A DNA stretch of 64,000 bases from an uncultured Pelagibacteraceae bacterium (GCA_902610975.1 CACLXL010000001.1:62001-126000), one strand, 5' to 3'. Positions 15,256 to 29,931 are shown, counted from the stretch's first letter. Numbers and translations are program-made. Notes: generated by a model from the sequence alone, not told the origin.

Positions 15256-15441
15256 TTAACTTTTTATATACCAAATTATTAAAAAACCGATAATCAAAAA
15301 AACTACTCCTAATAATCTTAGTTTGTTTTCTGGAGTGTTTTTAATTATTTCAAGTATGCTTTTAATTCTTGACGGGAAAATGGCTAAAAACAGACCTTCC
15401 ACAAAAAAAACTAAGCCGATTGCGATAATAAACTCGTTCAC
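15256..15441 (-). CDS. DUF2065 family small membrane protein
   Basis: 61 aa, two predicted TM segments (AIGLVFFVEGLFLAIFP, LLGVVFLIIGFLIIW); position next to hflC is typical of DUF2065. Confidence 0.75.
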   Translation of the reverse strand: MNEFIIAIGLVFFVEGLFLAIFPSRIKSILEIIKNTPENKLRLLGVVFLIIGFLIIWYIKS

Positions 15442-15456
15442 GATGTTAAATTTTAT

Positions 15457-16332
15457 TTATCTTTTAATATTTGGCTTAACTGACTTACCAAAAAACTTAA
15501 AGAAATCACTGTCAGGTGATAAAACTAAAGAAGTTTCTCCACCTATTAAAGCTTTTTCGTATGCTTGCATAGCTCTATAGAAGGCAAAAAACTGTGGATC
15601 TCTTCCAAAGGCATCAGCAAATATTTTGTTTCTCTGACCATCTCCTTCACCTTTCATTATCTCAGACTTTTTATTTGCCTGAGCTAAAATGACAGTTACA
15701 TCTTTATCTGCTGTTGATCTTATTTTTTGTGCTATCTCAGCACCTTGTGCTCTAAATTCTTTTGCTTCTCTCTCTCTTTCTGTTTGCATTCTTTTGTAAA
15801 TGGCTTCACTGTTAGCTGGAGGTAGATCGGCTCTTTTAATTCTTACATCAACAATATTTATTCCAAAGTTCTTAGCTTCTTCGTTAACTTGTGATTGAAT
15901 TATTTGCATTTGCCTTGCTCTATCGGTAGATAATAAAGTAGCTAATTCCTGAGTACCTAATACCCCTCTAATTCGAGAATTAATGATTGTAGATAATCTC
16001 GATCTAGCAACTCTCTCATTTCCAACTGAAATATAAAATTTTAATGGATCTACAATTTTAAATCTTGCGAAGGCGTCTACAATTAATCTTTTTTGGTCAG
16101 CCGCAATTACTTCCTCAGGATCATTATCTAAGTTTAAAATTCTTTTATCTAAATACACCACGTTTTGTATGAATGGTAATTTAAAGTTTAATCCTGCTTT
16201 TGTAACAATTTTCTTAGGATCTCCAAATTGAAGTACAATTGCTTGACTAATTTCTTGTACAATAAATAAAGATTGGAAGATTACTACTCCAACTAATATT
16301 ACTGCTGGGACTATAAATTTAACGCCTTTCAT
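15457..16332 (-). CDS. hflC: HflC protease modulator (SPFH)
   Basis: SPFH domain, SRLSTIINSRIRGVLGTQELATLLSTDRARQM, RMQTEREREAKEFRAQGAE; adjacent hflK. Confidence 0.95.
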   Translation of the reverse strand: MKGVKFIVPAVILVGVVIFQSLFIVQEISQAIVLQFGDPKKIVTKAGLNFKLPFIQNVVYLDKRILNLDNDPEEVIAADQKRLIVDAFARFKIVDPLKFYISVGNERVARSRLSTIINSRIRGVLGTQELATLLSTDRARQMQIIQSQVNEEAKNFGINIVDVRIKRADLPPANSEAIYKRMQTEREREAKEFRAQGAEIAQKIRSTADKDVTVILAQANKKSEIMKGEGDGQRNKIFADAFGRDPQFFAFYRAMQAYEKALIGGETSLVLSPDSDFFKFFGKSVKPNIKR

Positions 16333-17447
16333 TAATTGTTACTCCCTTTTTTTAATTCCGGTAATGGTAAATACGGCACAACACCTGAACCAGACTCTTT
16401 ATCGATTATAACTTTGTCAATATCAGCTAAAACTTTTTCCATAGTTTCTAAATACATTCTTTCTTGTGTCACTTGTTTAGCATCTTTGTACTCATTATAT
16501 ATTGCTAAAAATCTGCTCGCCTCACCTTCTGCTTTTGCTACAACTTCTTTTTTATAAGCTTCTGCTTGTTGCAAAACTTGTTCGGCTTCACCTCGAGCTC
16601 TTGGGATCACATCATTTGCGTAAGCTTCTGCTTCGTTCTTCGATCTTTCTCTATCAGCTCTTGCGGCTTGCACATCTCTGAAAGCATCAATTACTTGTTC
16701 AGGTGGATCAGCTTGCTGAGTTTGTACTTGAGTCAATTGTATTCCAGATCCATATTCATCTAAAATCAATTGAGCTATTTCTTGAACTTCAACCTCTATT
16801 TTAGATCTACCTTCAGTTAATATGTTTTGAATTCTATTTTTTGCTATTACTTCCCGCATTGCAGTTTCTGACGCTGCTTTAACTGTTTCTACAGGACTTT
16901 GAATATTAAATAAAAATTTTTGTGCATCCTTAATCACCCAGAAAACTGAGTAGTTTATATCAACGATATTTTCATCACCTGTTAACATTAAGCTTTCTTC
17001 GGGCACATTTCCAACTCCAGACGATCTGCCGCTATCGCTTGCAGGTCTAAAACCAACGTCTACCCGATTAACTTTTGTAACTTTGGGTGTTAAAACTCTC
17101 TCAAAAGGTGTTGGAAAATGATAATGTAATCCAGGTTGAGTAGTGTTAACATATTTACCAAATCTTAAAACTACTCCTTGTTCATCAGGTAATACTCTGT
17201 AAAGTCCACTTGCAACGTAAAGTAATGCTACAATAATTAAGCCAATGATTATTGGTCTAGAACCTCCAGATTTTCCACCAGAAAATTTATTAATAGTTTT
17301 TTGAAAATTTTTTATAACGTCATCTAAACTAGGTGGATCTTGTCGTGAGCCAGAACCATTCCCACCAGGCGAACCTCTGCCGCCATCTCCACCTGGAGGT
17401 GTACCCCACGGTGATTGGTTCTTTAAAATCTTATCTTTAAAACTCAT
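16332..17447 (-). CDS. hflK: HflK protease modulator (SPFH)
   Basis: Gly-rich N-terminus, LYRVLPDEQGVVLRFGKYVNTTQPGLHYHFPTPFERVLTPKVTKVNRVDVGFR. Confidence 0.95.
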   Translation of the reverse strand: MSFKDKILKNQSPWGTPPGGDGGRGSPGGNGSGSRQDPPSLDDVIKNFQKTINKFSGGKSGGSRPIIIGLIIVALLYVASGLYRVLPDEQGVVLRFGKYVNTTQPGLHYHFPTPFERVLTPKVTKVNRVDVGFRPASDSGRSSGVGNVPEESLMLTGDENIVDINYSVFWVIKDAQKFLFNIQSPVETVKAASETAMREVIAKNRIQNILTEGRSKIEVEVQEIAQLILDEYGSGIQLTQVQTQQADPPEQVIDAFRDVQAARADRERSKNEAEAYANDVIPRARGEAEQVLQQAEAYKKEVVAKAEGEASRFLAIYNEYKDAKQVTQERMYLETMEKVLADIDKVIIDKESGSGVVPYLPLPELKKGSNN

Positions 17448-17530
17448 GACACTTTATATAGTGACTTTTCTCCTAAAAACAAGTTAAGAAGGAGCGCTAT
17501 AATGTCTAAAACATTTGATAAAATTGAAAC

Positions 17531-18325
17531 ATGAGCCAAAAACCACCTCCAAAACAATTTACTAAAACACCTATTAAAGGAACAAAATCAGTTATTATGA
17601 TTTCAAGTGCTAAAGGTGGGGTTGGTAAATCCACAATCGCTGTAAACCTAGCTTTTGCCTTACAAAAATTAGGATTAAAAATTGGAATACTTGATGCAGA
17701 TGTTTATGGACCGTCTCTGCCAAAACTTTTAAATTTAAAAGAAAAACCAAAAAGTGAAGATAACAAATCAATTATTCCGTTAGAAAAATTTGGAGCTCAA
17801 TGCATGTCCATGGGCTTATTGATTGACGAGCAGACGCCAATGATGTGGAGGGGACCAATGGTAATTAGCGCAATTAAAACTATGACTCAAAAAGTATTAT
17901 GGAAAGATAGAGATGTAATCATAATTGATATGCCTCCAGGGACTGGGGATACTCAATTAACTTTTGTGCAAGAGGTAAAAATAAATGGAGCAATAATTGT
18001 TTCTACTCCTCAAGATCTAGCTTTATTAGATGTAAAAAGAGGTATTCAAATGTTTGAAAAAACTGGTGTAAAAATCTTAGGGCTTATTGATAACATGAGT
18101 TTTTTTGAAGGTGATGATGGAAAAAAATATAAAATTTTTGGAGAAGGAGGTGTTGAAAAAACTGCCAAAGAATTTGATAAAGAATTCTTAGGTTTCTTAC
18201 CTTTAAATGAAGACTTAAGAGCTTCGGCTGATAATGGAGAACCTTTGACTTATTCAAAACCTGACCACAAAATTTCTAAGATATTTATAGGTATAGCTAA
18301 AGAAATTAAACAATCTTTTCTGTAA
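17531..18325 (+). CDS. mrp: Mrp/ApbC/NBP35-family P-loop ATPase (Fe-S carrier)
   Basis: [43 protein letters not shown] deviant Walker [15 protein letters not shown]. Confidence 0.92.
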   Translation: MSQKPPPKQFTKTPIKGTKSVIMISSAKGGVGKSTIAVNLAFALQKLGLKIGILDADVYGPSLPKLLNLKEKPKSEDNKSIIPLEKFGAQCMSMGLLIDEQTPMMWRGPMVISAIKTMTQKVLWKDRDVIIIDMPPGTGDTQLTFVQEVKINGAIIVSTPQDLALLDVKRGIQMFEKTGVKILGLIDNMSFFEGDDGKKYKIFGEGGVEKTAKEFDKEFLGFLPLNEDLRASADNGEPLTYSKPDHKISKIFIGIAKEIKQSFL

Positions 18326-19253
18326 AACCAAAAGATGTCATCAATTCGTTCCACTCTCTTTTTGAAAGACCTGAGTTTTCATGAGATACTTTTTCACCTT
18401 TTGCCATTAGTTGAATAACTTTTTTTCCCTTAGCAGAGACATGCACGGCTCCCACTCTATAGTCTAAAAAAGCTGAATGAGTAATTGGCACCCATTTTTT
18501 TACAGTATCGAGCATTGTTTCAGCATAAACTCTTATTTCGTATTGCGCATGACTATCAGCTCTTAAGAATAAAAAATTTAAAAGATTTAACAAATCTGTC
18601 TTCCAATACCATTGAGTGTAAGAATTTAAGGTTAAATTCATTCTTGCAAGTTCTCTTGCTAAGCCAGACTTGTTTTCATCTATAGTTGTCCCGTCATATC
18701 TTTCGTTAAGCATCTTTTCATAATTGTCGTAAGTTCTTGTAGCATCATCTTTCAAAATTTTTAAAACTTCATCTGCTTGATCTCCGGTTATCAAATCCCC
18801 TCTACCTTGACGATTTGAAGTGGATTGAGCTGAGAGTTGATCTTTTGCAGGAATATAAAACTCCTTATCCAAAATTGAATATCTTGCAGAATATTCATTT
18901 ACGTTTGCTGTTCTATGTCTGATCCATTGCCTTGCTATGAAGATTGGAAGTTTTACATGATATTTTATTTCACACATTTCAAAAGGCGTTGAGTGCCAAT
19001 GTCTCATTAAATATTTAATAAGGCCTTCATCTGTTGAAACTTTTTTAGTTCCTTTTCCATATGACACCCTTGCTGATTGAACTATAGAACTATCGTCTCC
19101 CATGTAATCTACCACTCTGACAAATCCATGATCTAAAACTGGTAAAGCCTCGTAAAGAATTTTTTCTAATTCCGGCGAAGTAACTCTTTTAGTCTGACTT
19201 TTTTGAGCCTGTTGGTCTGCAATTTCTTGCTTTTGTTCTTTAGTAAGTTTCAT
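18306..19253 (-). CDS. thyX: flavin-dependent thymidylate synthase ThyX
   Basis: ThyX signature [19 protein letters not shown]. Start placed at MKLTKEQ (19253); the longer ORF to 19382 runs antisense through the tmRNA acceptor piece. Confidence 0.93.
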   Translation of the reverse strand: MKLTKEQKQEIADQQAQKSQTKRVTSPELEKILYEALPVLDHGFVRVVDYMGDDSSIVQSARVSYGKGTKKVSTDEGLIKYLMRHWHSTPFEMCEIKYHVKLPIFIARQWIRHRTANVNEYSARYSILDKEFYIPAKDQLSAQSTSNRQGRGDLITGDQADEVLKILKDDATRTYDNYEKMLNERYDGTTIDENKSGLARELARMNLTLNSYTQWYWKTDLLNLLNFLFLRADSHAQYEIRVYAETMLDTVKKWVPITHSAFLDYRVGAVHVSAKGKKVIQLMAKGEKVSHENSGLSKREWNELMTSFGFTEKIV

Positions 19254-19299
19254 TTTTGAATTATTTATTGAATCTCTTAAAAAGAGTTTTATATTAATA

Positions 19300-19562
19300 G
19301 TGTTGGTTTTCCAACTATGACGATAAACGAATTTCGTAATAAACATCACGGACGTGGGGGCAGTACCCACCACCTCCACCATTTACAACTTACGGGGGTG
19401 AATTAGGATCGACGGGTGTCTAAAGGCTGTTCTTTCGTTCGAGATGGTTCCGACGTAACGGGCTAATTTATAAATGCAAATCAAAAATTTGCACTTGCAG
19501 CTTAATTAACTTAGTTAATTAAGTTACGGGGTTTGGGGCACCTGGCAACAGAACGCCCCTTA
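19300..19562 (+). ncRNA. ssrA: two-piece (circularly permuted) alphaproteobacterial tmRNA
   Basis: Acceptor piece ends GGACGTGGGGGCAGTACCCACCACCTCCACCA (CCA at 19379-19381); about 12-nt spacer; coding piece starts GGGGGTGAATTAGGATCGACGGG (19394). Acceptor stem GGGGGUG/CACCUCC has a G3-U70 pair (Ala identity). Tag ORF GCA AAT CAA AAA TTT GCA CTT GCA GCT TAA (ANQKFALAA*, 19476-19505); hairpin TTAATTAAC-TTA-GTTAATTAA; terminal GGGGCACCTGGCAACAGAACGCCCC. Ends approximate. Confidence 0.93.
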
Positions 19563-19565
19563 AAA
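19537..19565 (+). repeat. direct repeat copy 1 (3' terminus of tmRNA coding piece)
   Basis: GGCACCTGGCAACAGAACGCCCCTTAAAA; 27/29 identical to 19946-19974. Confidence 0.9.
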
Positions 19566-19922
19566 TCTTTTAAAATTTTTAAAAATAAATCCGTATATTA
19601 AAATATTAATGACTATCAATGTTATGCCAAGATATATCTGAATGTTATTAGTTAAGCCCTCGGGATAAATTATTGGATAAAGATAGTTGTTGATAAAACC
19701 ATTAGAATAAGTTGCCAACTCAGCTTTAATTAAAAACCAATTTTCTAAATATGTTAACGGGCAAACAGAATTATTTAGTTCTATATAAATTCCCCATAAT
19801 AATGCAGGAAGATGGATATAGACTACTTTTGAAAAAATAAAGAAGAGCAATCCACCAAAAATAACAAATAAGATAAAGATTAAATGTGCAATTAATGTAA
19901 GATTTGCAAACAATTCATACAT
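19560..19922 (-). CDS. DUF2784 family membrane protein
   Basis: 120 aa, MYELFANLTLIAHLIFILFVIFGGLLFF...HLPALLWGIYIELNNSVCPLTYLENWF, DUF2784 signature (Cys-Pro-Leu-Thr-x-x-Glu); TM segments. Confidence 0.8.
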   Translation of the reverse strand: MYELFANLTLIAHLIFILFVIFGGLLFFIFSKVVYIHLPALLWGIYIELNNSVCPLTYLENWFLIKAELATYSNGFINNYLYPIIYPEGLTNNIQIYLGITLIVINILIYGFIFKNFKRF

Positions 19923-19945
19923 TTAATATATTAACTAAAATTATA

Positions 19946-19974
19946 GGCACCTGGCAACAAAACGCGCCTTAAAA
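19946..19974 (+). repeat. direct repeat copy 2 (orphan tmRNA 3'-end-like fragment)
   Basis: GGCACCTGGCAACAAAACGCGCCTTAAAA; differs from copy 1 by 2 substitutions, no tmRNA body upstream. Confidence 0.9.
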
Positions 19975-20049
19975 AATATATTTATCTATCAGGTAAAAAA
20001 CTATACCTACAGCAATCCCTAAAAGTATCCAATGATAATTATTTTTCAT
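19969..20049 (-). CDS. putative 26-aa single-TM small protein
   Basis: [29 protein letters not shown] start, one hydrophobic helix and charged C-terminal tail; fills the gap between repeat copy 2 and the MazG-like gene; absent from the supplied ORF track (too short). Confidence 0.4.
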   Translation of the reverse strand: MKNNYHWILLGIAVGIVFYLIDKYIF

Positions 20050-20420
20050 TAAGCTACAAATTTTTTTAAATTAGGTTTGAAATATTTTGGACCTTTTAAA
20101 ACTTTGCCCTTTTCATTATAAATCGGTTTTCCATCTTCACCGAGCTTGCTCATATTTGAATTTTGTACTTCTTCAAAACATTTATCCAAATCTATGCCGA
20201 AAGCATGTCCAGCTCCATAAGTAACATACAGTATATCAGTTAAAGCATCAGCAACTTCTTTTAAATCTTTTTTATCTAATGCCTCCTTAAACTCGTCAAG
20301 TTCCTCTTTTATTAAATCATATCTTAAAGAGGTAATTTTTTCATTCGGAAACCCTGCTTTTTCTTTAACTTCCTGACCAAATGTTTTCATGAATTTTCTT
20401 ACACTATCAAAGTTACTCAT
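20049..20420 (-). CDS. MazG-like / PRA-PH-fold nucleotide pyrophosphohydrolase
   Basis: [64 protein letters not shown]: EExxE and ExxD metal-binding motifs. Confidence 0.85.
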   Translation of the reverse strand: MSNFDSVRKFMKTFGQEVKEKAGFPNEKITSLRYDLIKEELDEFKEALDKKDLKEVADALTDILYVTYGAGHAFGIDLDKCFEEVQNSNMSKLGEDGKPIYNEKGKVLKGPKYFKPNLKKFVA

Positions 20421-20480
20421 TTGTTATCCTTTATATTTTATAATTATTCAATAAAAGTGTATTATATCAAAGAATCAGTA

Positions 20481-21869
20481 ATGAAATACAGAACAGAATT
20501 TGACAGTATTGGAAAAATAAAAGTGCCTGGTGATAAGTATTGGGGGGCATCAACAGAAAGATCTAACAAATATTTTAATATTGGCGACTTTTTAGTAAGA
20601 CCATTAGTTATCCACTCAATTGCAATAATTAAAAAGGCTGCAGCTATTGTTAATTCAAAAAATAAGGATTTAGATCCGAAAATTTGTAAATATATAATTA
20701 AAGCTGCTAATGAAGTCATTAATGGAAAACACGACAATCATTTTCCACTTAAAGTTTGGCAAACAGGATCTGGCACTCAAACTAATATGAACGTTAATGA
20801 AGTAATAGCCAATAGGGCTATACAAATGATGGGTGGTAAAATGGGAACCAAAAAACCCATTCATCCTAATGATCACGTAAATAAGTCACAATCAACTAAT
20901 GATGTTTTTCCTACAGCTATGCATATAGCAATAGCTTTAAGATCAAAAGAAAAGCTTTTACCATCCTTAAAAATTTTAGAAAAAGAATTAGCTAATAAAT
21001 CGAAGGAGTTTAAAAAAATAGTCAAAGTTGGTAGAACTCACTTACAAGATGCAACTCCTTTAACTTTAGGACAAGAATTTTCAGGTTATCATGCTCAATT
21101 AAAAAAATGTATAATTAGAATTGAGGCAGCTCTTAAAGAAATTTTCTATTTGGCTCAAGGAGGGACTGCAGTTGGTACAGGACTAAATACAAGAAAAAAC
21201 TTTGATAAGAAAATCATAAGAGAAATTGGCAAAATAACTAAACTGCCTTTTAGACCATCAAAAAATAAATTTGCTTCTTTGGCTGCCCATGATGAAATAG
21301 TAAATTTTTCTGGCACTTTAAATACTACTGCTGTTTGTCTCATGAAAATTGCAAACGATATTAGATTCTTAGGATCAGGTCCAAGGGCAGGTTATGGTGA
21401 ATTAATATTGCCTTCTAATGAACCTGGCTCTTCGATAATGCCGGGTAAAGTAAATCCCACACAGTCAGAGGCCGTGACCATGGTTTGTGTTAAAGTTATA
21501 GGTAATCATAATGGTATTACCATGGCAGGATCCCACGGTCATTTTGAACTAAATGTTTTCAAACCTCTAATTATACATAATATTTTACAATCAATTGAGA
21601 TAATGAGTGACTCTGCAAAAACTTTTGCGCTTTACTGTGTTAAAGGCATTAAGGCAGATAAAAAAAGGATTAAACATCTCTTAAATAATTCTTTAATGTT
21701 AGTGACTGCATTAGCTCCAAAAATTGGATACGACAAAGCTGCTAGTGTTGCAAAAGCTGCTCATAAGAATGGAACTACTTTGAAACAAGAGGTTATAAAA
21801 TCAGGATTAATTAAAGAAAAGGATTATGATAAAATTATGGATCCTATCAAGATGACAAAACCAAAGTAA
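20481..21869 (+). CDS. fumC: class II fumarate hydratase
   Basis: [63 protein letters not shown] signature. Start refined to 20481. Confidence 0.97.
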   Translation: MKYRTEFDSIGKIKVPGDKYWGASTERSNKYFNIGDFLVRPLVIHSIAIIKKAAAIVNSKNKDLDPKICKYIIKAANEVINGKHDNHFPLKVWQTGSGTQTNMNVNEVIANRAIQMMGGKMGTKKPIHPNDHVNKSQSTNDVFPTAMHIAIALRSKEKLLPSLKILEKELANKSKEFKKIVKVGRTHLQDATPLTLGQEFSGYHAQLKKCIIRIEAALKEIFYLAQGGTAVGTGLNTRKNFDKKIIREIGKITKLPFRPSKNKFASLAAHDEIVNFSGTLNTTAVCLMKIANDIRFLGSGPRAGYGELILPSNEPGSSIMPGKVNPTQSEAVTMVCVKVIGNHNGITMAGSHGHFELNVFKPLIIHNILQSIEIMSDSAKTFALYCVKGIKADKKRIKHLLNNSLMLVTALAPKIGYDKAASVAKAAHKNGTTLKQEVIKSGLIKEKDYDKIMDPIKMTKPK

Positions 21870-21870
21870 A

Positions 21871-23271
21871 TTAATTTATTTCATAAATAAATTTTCTTAT
21901 TTTAGATAATCTAAATATTTCGTTAAAATTTCCATCAAATAAAATGCTCTCAAAAGAATTTTTAAAGAACTCTAAATCTTCTTGTGACGCATTATATTTG
22001 TTATTCATCTCAACTTTAACAAAGTTGATTTTTTTATTTAAAATATTAAGGTTACCCTTTACCTTCAAATTAAAAGGCTCATTTTGAGTTTTAAGATCAA
22101 TTTTAAGTTTTTTGTACAAACTTTTTTTATCAGAAGATTTTAACAAACAATTAAAGTAAAGTACTGGATAATCTGATATTAGATTTACTTCGTTACTACA
22201 GAAAAAATTATTACCATTAATAGAAAAAGTTTTAGATGCAGTTAATCTTCCATATGCAAGATTGGTTTGAATTTCTAGTTGACTAATTAAATCTCTACTA
22301 AACTTTTTTGATTTAAACGTTATTATATTTTCACTATTAATCCTTTTTAGGAGGTCTTTTTGATCAAAAATAATATTTAAGTCAAAATTTTTCAAAAGAT
22401 CTAAATCAATATCTTTTATTTGGGATTTTAAGTTAATTTTAAAATACGGTTTGAAATCAAAATATCCATCGCTATCTAAAGATAATTTTTTATCTCTTAA
22501 TAAGAAATTGTTAATTTTAATACTCCCTTGATTAAAAAGAAAATCTAATTTCAAATTTAATTTTAAAATTTTACCTTGCAAACTTCCTGCTAATTTTGAG
22601 TTATCGTCCTTAAAAGTATTTATGTTTGAGGAGACACTTATATCGGGTATCTTTAAATTAAATTTATTAAATTTATTTTCAAAATCTATACCAAATTTTT
22701 TATTAAAAACTAAGCCATTTATCTTATTTTTTTTATACCCGTAGTTTGAGAAATTAATTTCTTCAAAATGAATAACTGGTCTATTTTTATCTTTTATCTT
22801 TAAACTTAAATTTTTTATAGAAATTTTTTTTTCAATGTTCAATAAATATTTTGTAAAGGGAATAATTTGATAAATATTAACATTAGCATTATTATTTTTT
22901 AATTCGATCTTTCTAACTTGAAAATTCTCATAATTGAATATGCTAAATAATTTTGGGTAAATTTTCATATTATTAATCTTAAGATCTATTGATTCTTTAT
23001 GAAAATTTGTTTCTAAATTGCTTAAAAATAAATGGGGAGTCGGGAAAGATTTGAATTGAATTTTTTTGATTTTTTTTAATTCAATTTCGTAATTTTTTAA
23101 CAAATAATTAGTTATTACTTGTTCTTTTTTTTTGTAATCAAAAAATTGAGGAATTGATAAAAAGAGTACAATTGCGACAAAGAAGATTGCAATAAGGTAT
23201 CTAAGAAAAAAGATAAATTTAAAAATACTAGAAAACTTATTGTTAATTTTAATGTAAATTTTATTTATCAT
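21871..23271 (-). CDS. AsmA-like family protein
   Basis: N-terminal TM then IELKKIKKIQFKSFPTPHLFLSNLETNFHKESIDLKINNMKIYPKLFSIF, AsmA-like pattern; divergent K/N-rich remainder. Confidence 0.55.
   Translation of the reverse strand: MINKIYIKINNKFSSIFKFIFFLRYLIAIFFVAIVLFLSIPQFFDYKKKEQVITNYLLKNYEIELKKIKKIQFKSFPTPHLFLSNLETNFHKESIDLKINNMKIYPKLFSIFNYENFQVRKIELKNNNANVNIYQIIPFTKYLLNIEKKISIKNLSLKIKDKNRPVIHFEEINFSNYGYKKNKINGLVFNKKFGIDFENKFNKFNLKIPDISVSSNINTFKDDNSKLAGSLQGKILKLNLKLDFLFNQGSIKINNFLLRDKKLSLDSDGYFDFKPYFKINLKSQIKDIDLDLLKNFDLNIIFDQKDLLKRINSENIITFKSKKFSRDLISQLEIQTNLAYGRLTASKTFSINGNNFFCSNEVNLISDYPVLYFNCLLKSSDKKSLYKKLKIDLKTQNEPFNLKVKGNLNILNKKINFVKVEMNNKYNASQEDLEFFKNSFESILFDGNFNEIFRLSKIRKFIYEIN
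21873..21893. terminator. possible GC-free hairpin at a convergent gene junction
   Basis: AATTTATTT-CAT-AAATAAATT perfect 9-bp inverted repeat, immediately after fumC and inside the 3' end of the AsmA-like gene. Confidence 0.3.
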
Positions 23272-23315
23272 TTTTTTTATTTTTACAACTAGTATATAAA
23301 TTAAAATTCTAAGTT

Positions 23316-25348
23316 ATGAATAGTATAGATAAATTAATTGGAAACCTTAACAAGGAGCAAAAAGATGCGGTCCTAAGCACCGAAGGACCAAATTTAATTG
23401 TTGCTGGAGCTGGATCTGGTAAGACAAGAGTTTTAACTACTAGACTAATTCATATAATTAACCAAAAAAAAGCTTTTCCCAATCAAATTTTATGTGTGAC
23501 TTTCACAAACAAAGCAGCAAAAGAAATGCAAAACAGAGTAATGCAACATATCAAAGGAAGCTCTAATGCAGTTCCATGGCTAGGGACATTTCACTCAATA
23601 AGTGTAAAGATTTTACGGCGGCATGCCGAAGCGCTAGGTTATAAAAGTAATTTTACGATTATTGATACGGATGATCAAAAGAAACTTATTAGAAATATTG
23701 TAAAAGCTGAGGATCTAGATGCCAAAAAATTCTCACCCCAGTTAATTATGTATCACATAGATCAATGGAAAAATAAGGGTTTATTGCCTAAAGATGTAAA
23801 AGAAAATAAACTAGGTACGGTAATCAAATCTATTTTAAAAGTTTATCAAATTTATCAAAGTAAAACCAAAGATTTAAATGCTTTTGATTTTGGTGATTTA
23901 ATTTTATTTTCAGTTAAACTTTTTGAAGATCATAGTGACATAAGACAAATATACCATAATAATTTTAAATATATTTTAGTTGATGAATATCAAGACACTA
24001 ATTTCATTCAAAATAAATGGTTAAATTTATTAGTTAATGAGAAACAAAATATTTGTTGTGTAGGCGATGATGATCAGTCAATTTATAGTTGGAGAGGTGC
24101 AGAAATAAAAAATTTTTTGACTTTCGACAAAATTTATAAAGATTGTAAAGTATTCAAGTTAGAGCAAAATTACAGATCTACAAAAAATATTTTAGACACA
24201 GCTTCTCATTTAATTTCAAATAATTCAAATAGAGTTGGCAAGAAATTATGGTCATCAGCAGATCAAGGTGATTTAGTAAAACTAAATTGTTATAGAACAG
24301 GTAAAGATGAAGCACAAGGAGTCAGCGATATTATTGAAAAGAAATTGAAAAAAAAATACTCATTGAATGATGTTTCGATATTAGTAAGGGCTATCTACCA
24401 AACAAGAGAGTTTGAGGAAAGGTTTTTGCAGGTCGGAATAGGTTATCGAGTTTTAGGAGGTATTAAGTTTTACGAAAGAGCTGAAATTAAAGATGCTATT
24501 TCTTATTTAAGAATTATAAATCAGAAGTTCGATGATCTTGCCTTAGAAAGAGTCATTGGTTCACCAAAAAGAGGGATTGGGGAAAGCACTCTTAATCAAA
24601 TTTTTACTTTTGGAAAGAAAAATAAATTATGTCTTGAAGACTCTATTATTAGAATGTTAGAAAATGGAGATTTTAAACCAAAGATTAAAAATACTCTCAG
24701 CCAATTAATCAAAATGATACACAAATGGAGAAAAGATTCGCAAGAAATTAAGCATTACGACTTGTTAAAACTTATATTGGATGAGTCGGGATATTCTGCA
24801 ATGCTAAAAAACAAAAAAGATTTGGAAAACGAAAATAGACTTGAAAATTTAAAAGAATTGTTAAGAGCAATGCAAGATTACGATGGTTTACAAAGTTTTC
24901 TTGAACATGTCGCTTTAGCTACATCAATAGATCAGGAGTGGGAAGGTGCTAAAATAAATCTTATGACAATGCACGCGGCAAAAGGGCTAGAATTTGATGT
25001 TGTCTTTCTCCCAGGATGGGAAGAAGGTTTGTTCCCACATCAAAAGTCATTAGAGGAAAAGGGAGATTTTGCTTTGGAGGAAGAGAGAAGATTGGCTTAT
25101 GTAGGTATCACTAGAGCAAAAAAAGAGGCTTATTTATCTTTTGCTATGAAAAGAGCTTACCATGGAGATTGGATGGATGCTTTGCCATCTAGATTTATCA
25201 ATGAGATACCAGATGGAAGTGTCGAGAAAAATGAAATTGGTATTACTGAGACAGATGATTTTGAATTCAATCAAGATAATTCTATAGAATTCGATGAAGA
25301 ATATAGAAGCCCTGGATGGGATAGATACAGAAAAAATAAGATTCTTAA

Positions 25349-25361
<13 letters not shown>
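23316..25361 (+). CDS. uvrD: UvrD/PcrA superfamily I DNA helicase
   Basis: VAGAGSGKTRVLTTRL Walker A, VDEYQDTN, GDDDQSIYSWRGA, TMHAAKGLEFDVVFLPGWEEGLFPH. Confidence 0.96.

Positions 25362-29931
<4,570 letters not shown>

Noticed and set aside
19254-19382. N-terminal extension of the thyX ORF ([42 protein letters not shown]...)
   Set aside because: It is antisense to the tmRNA acceptor piece; the ThyX family start fits MKLTKEQ at 19253.
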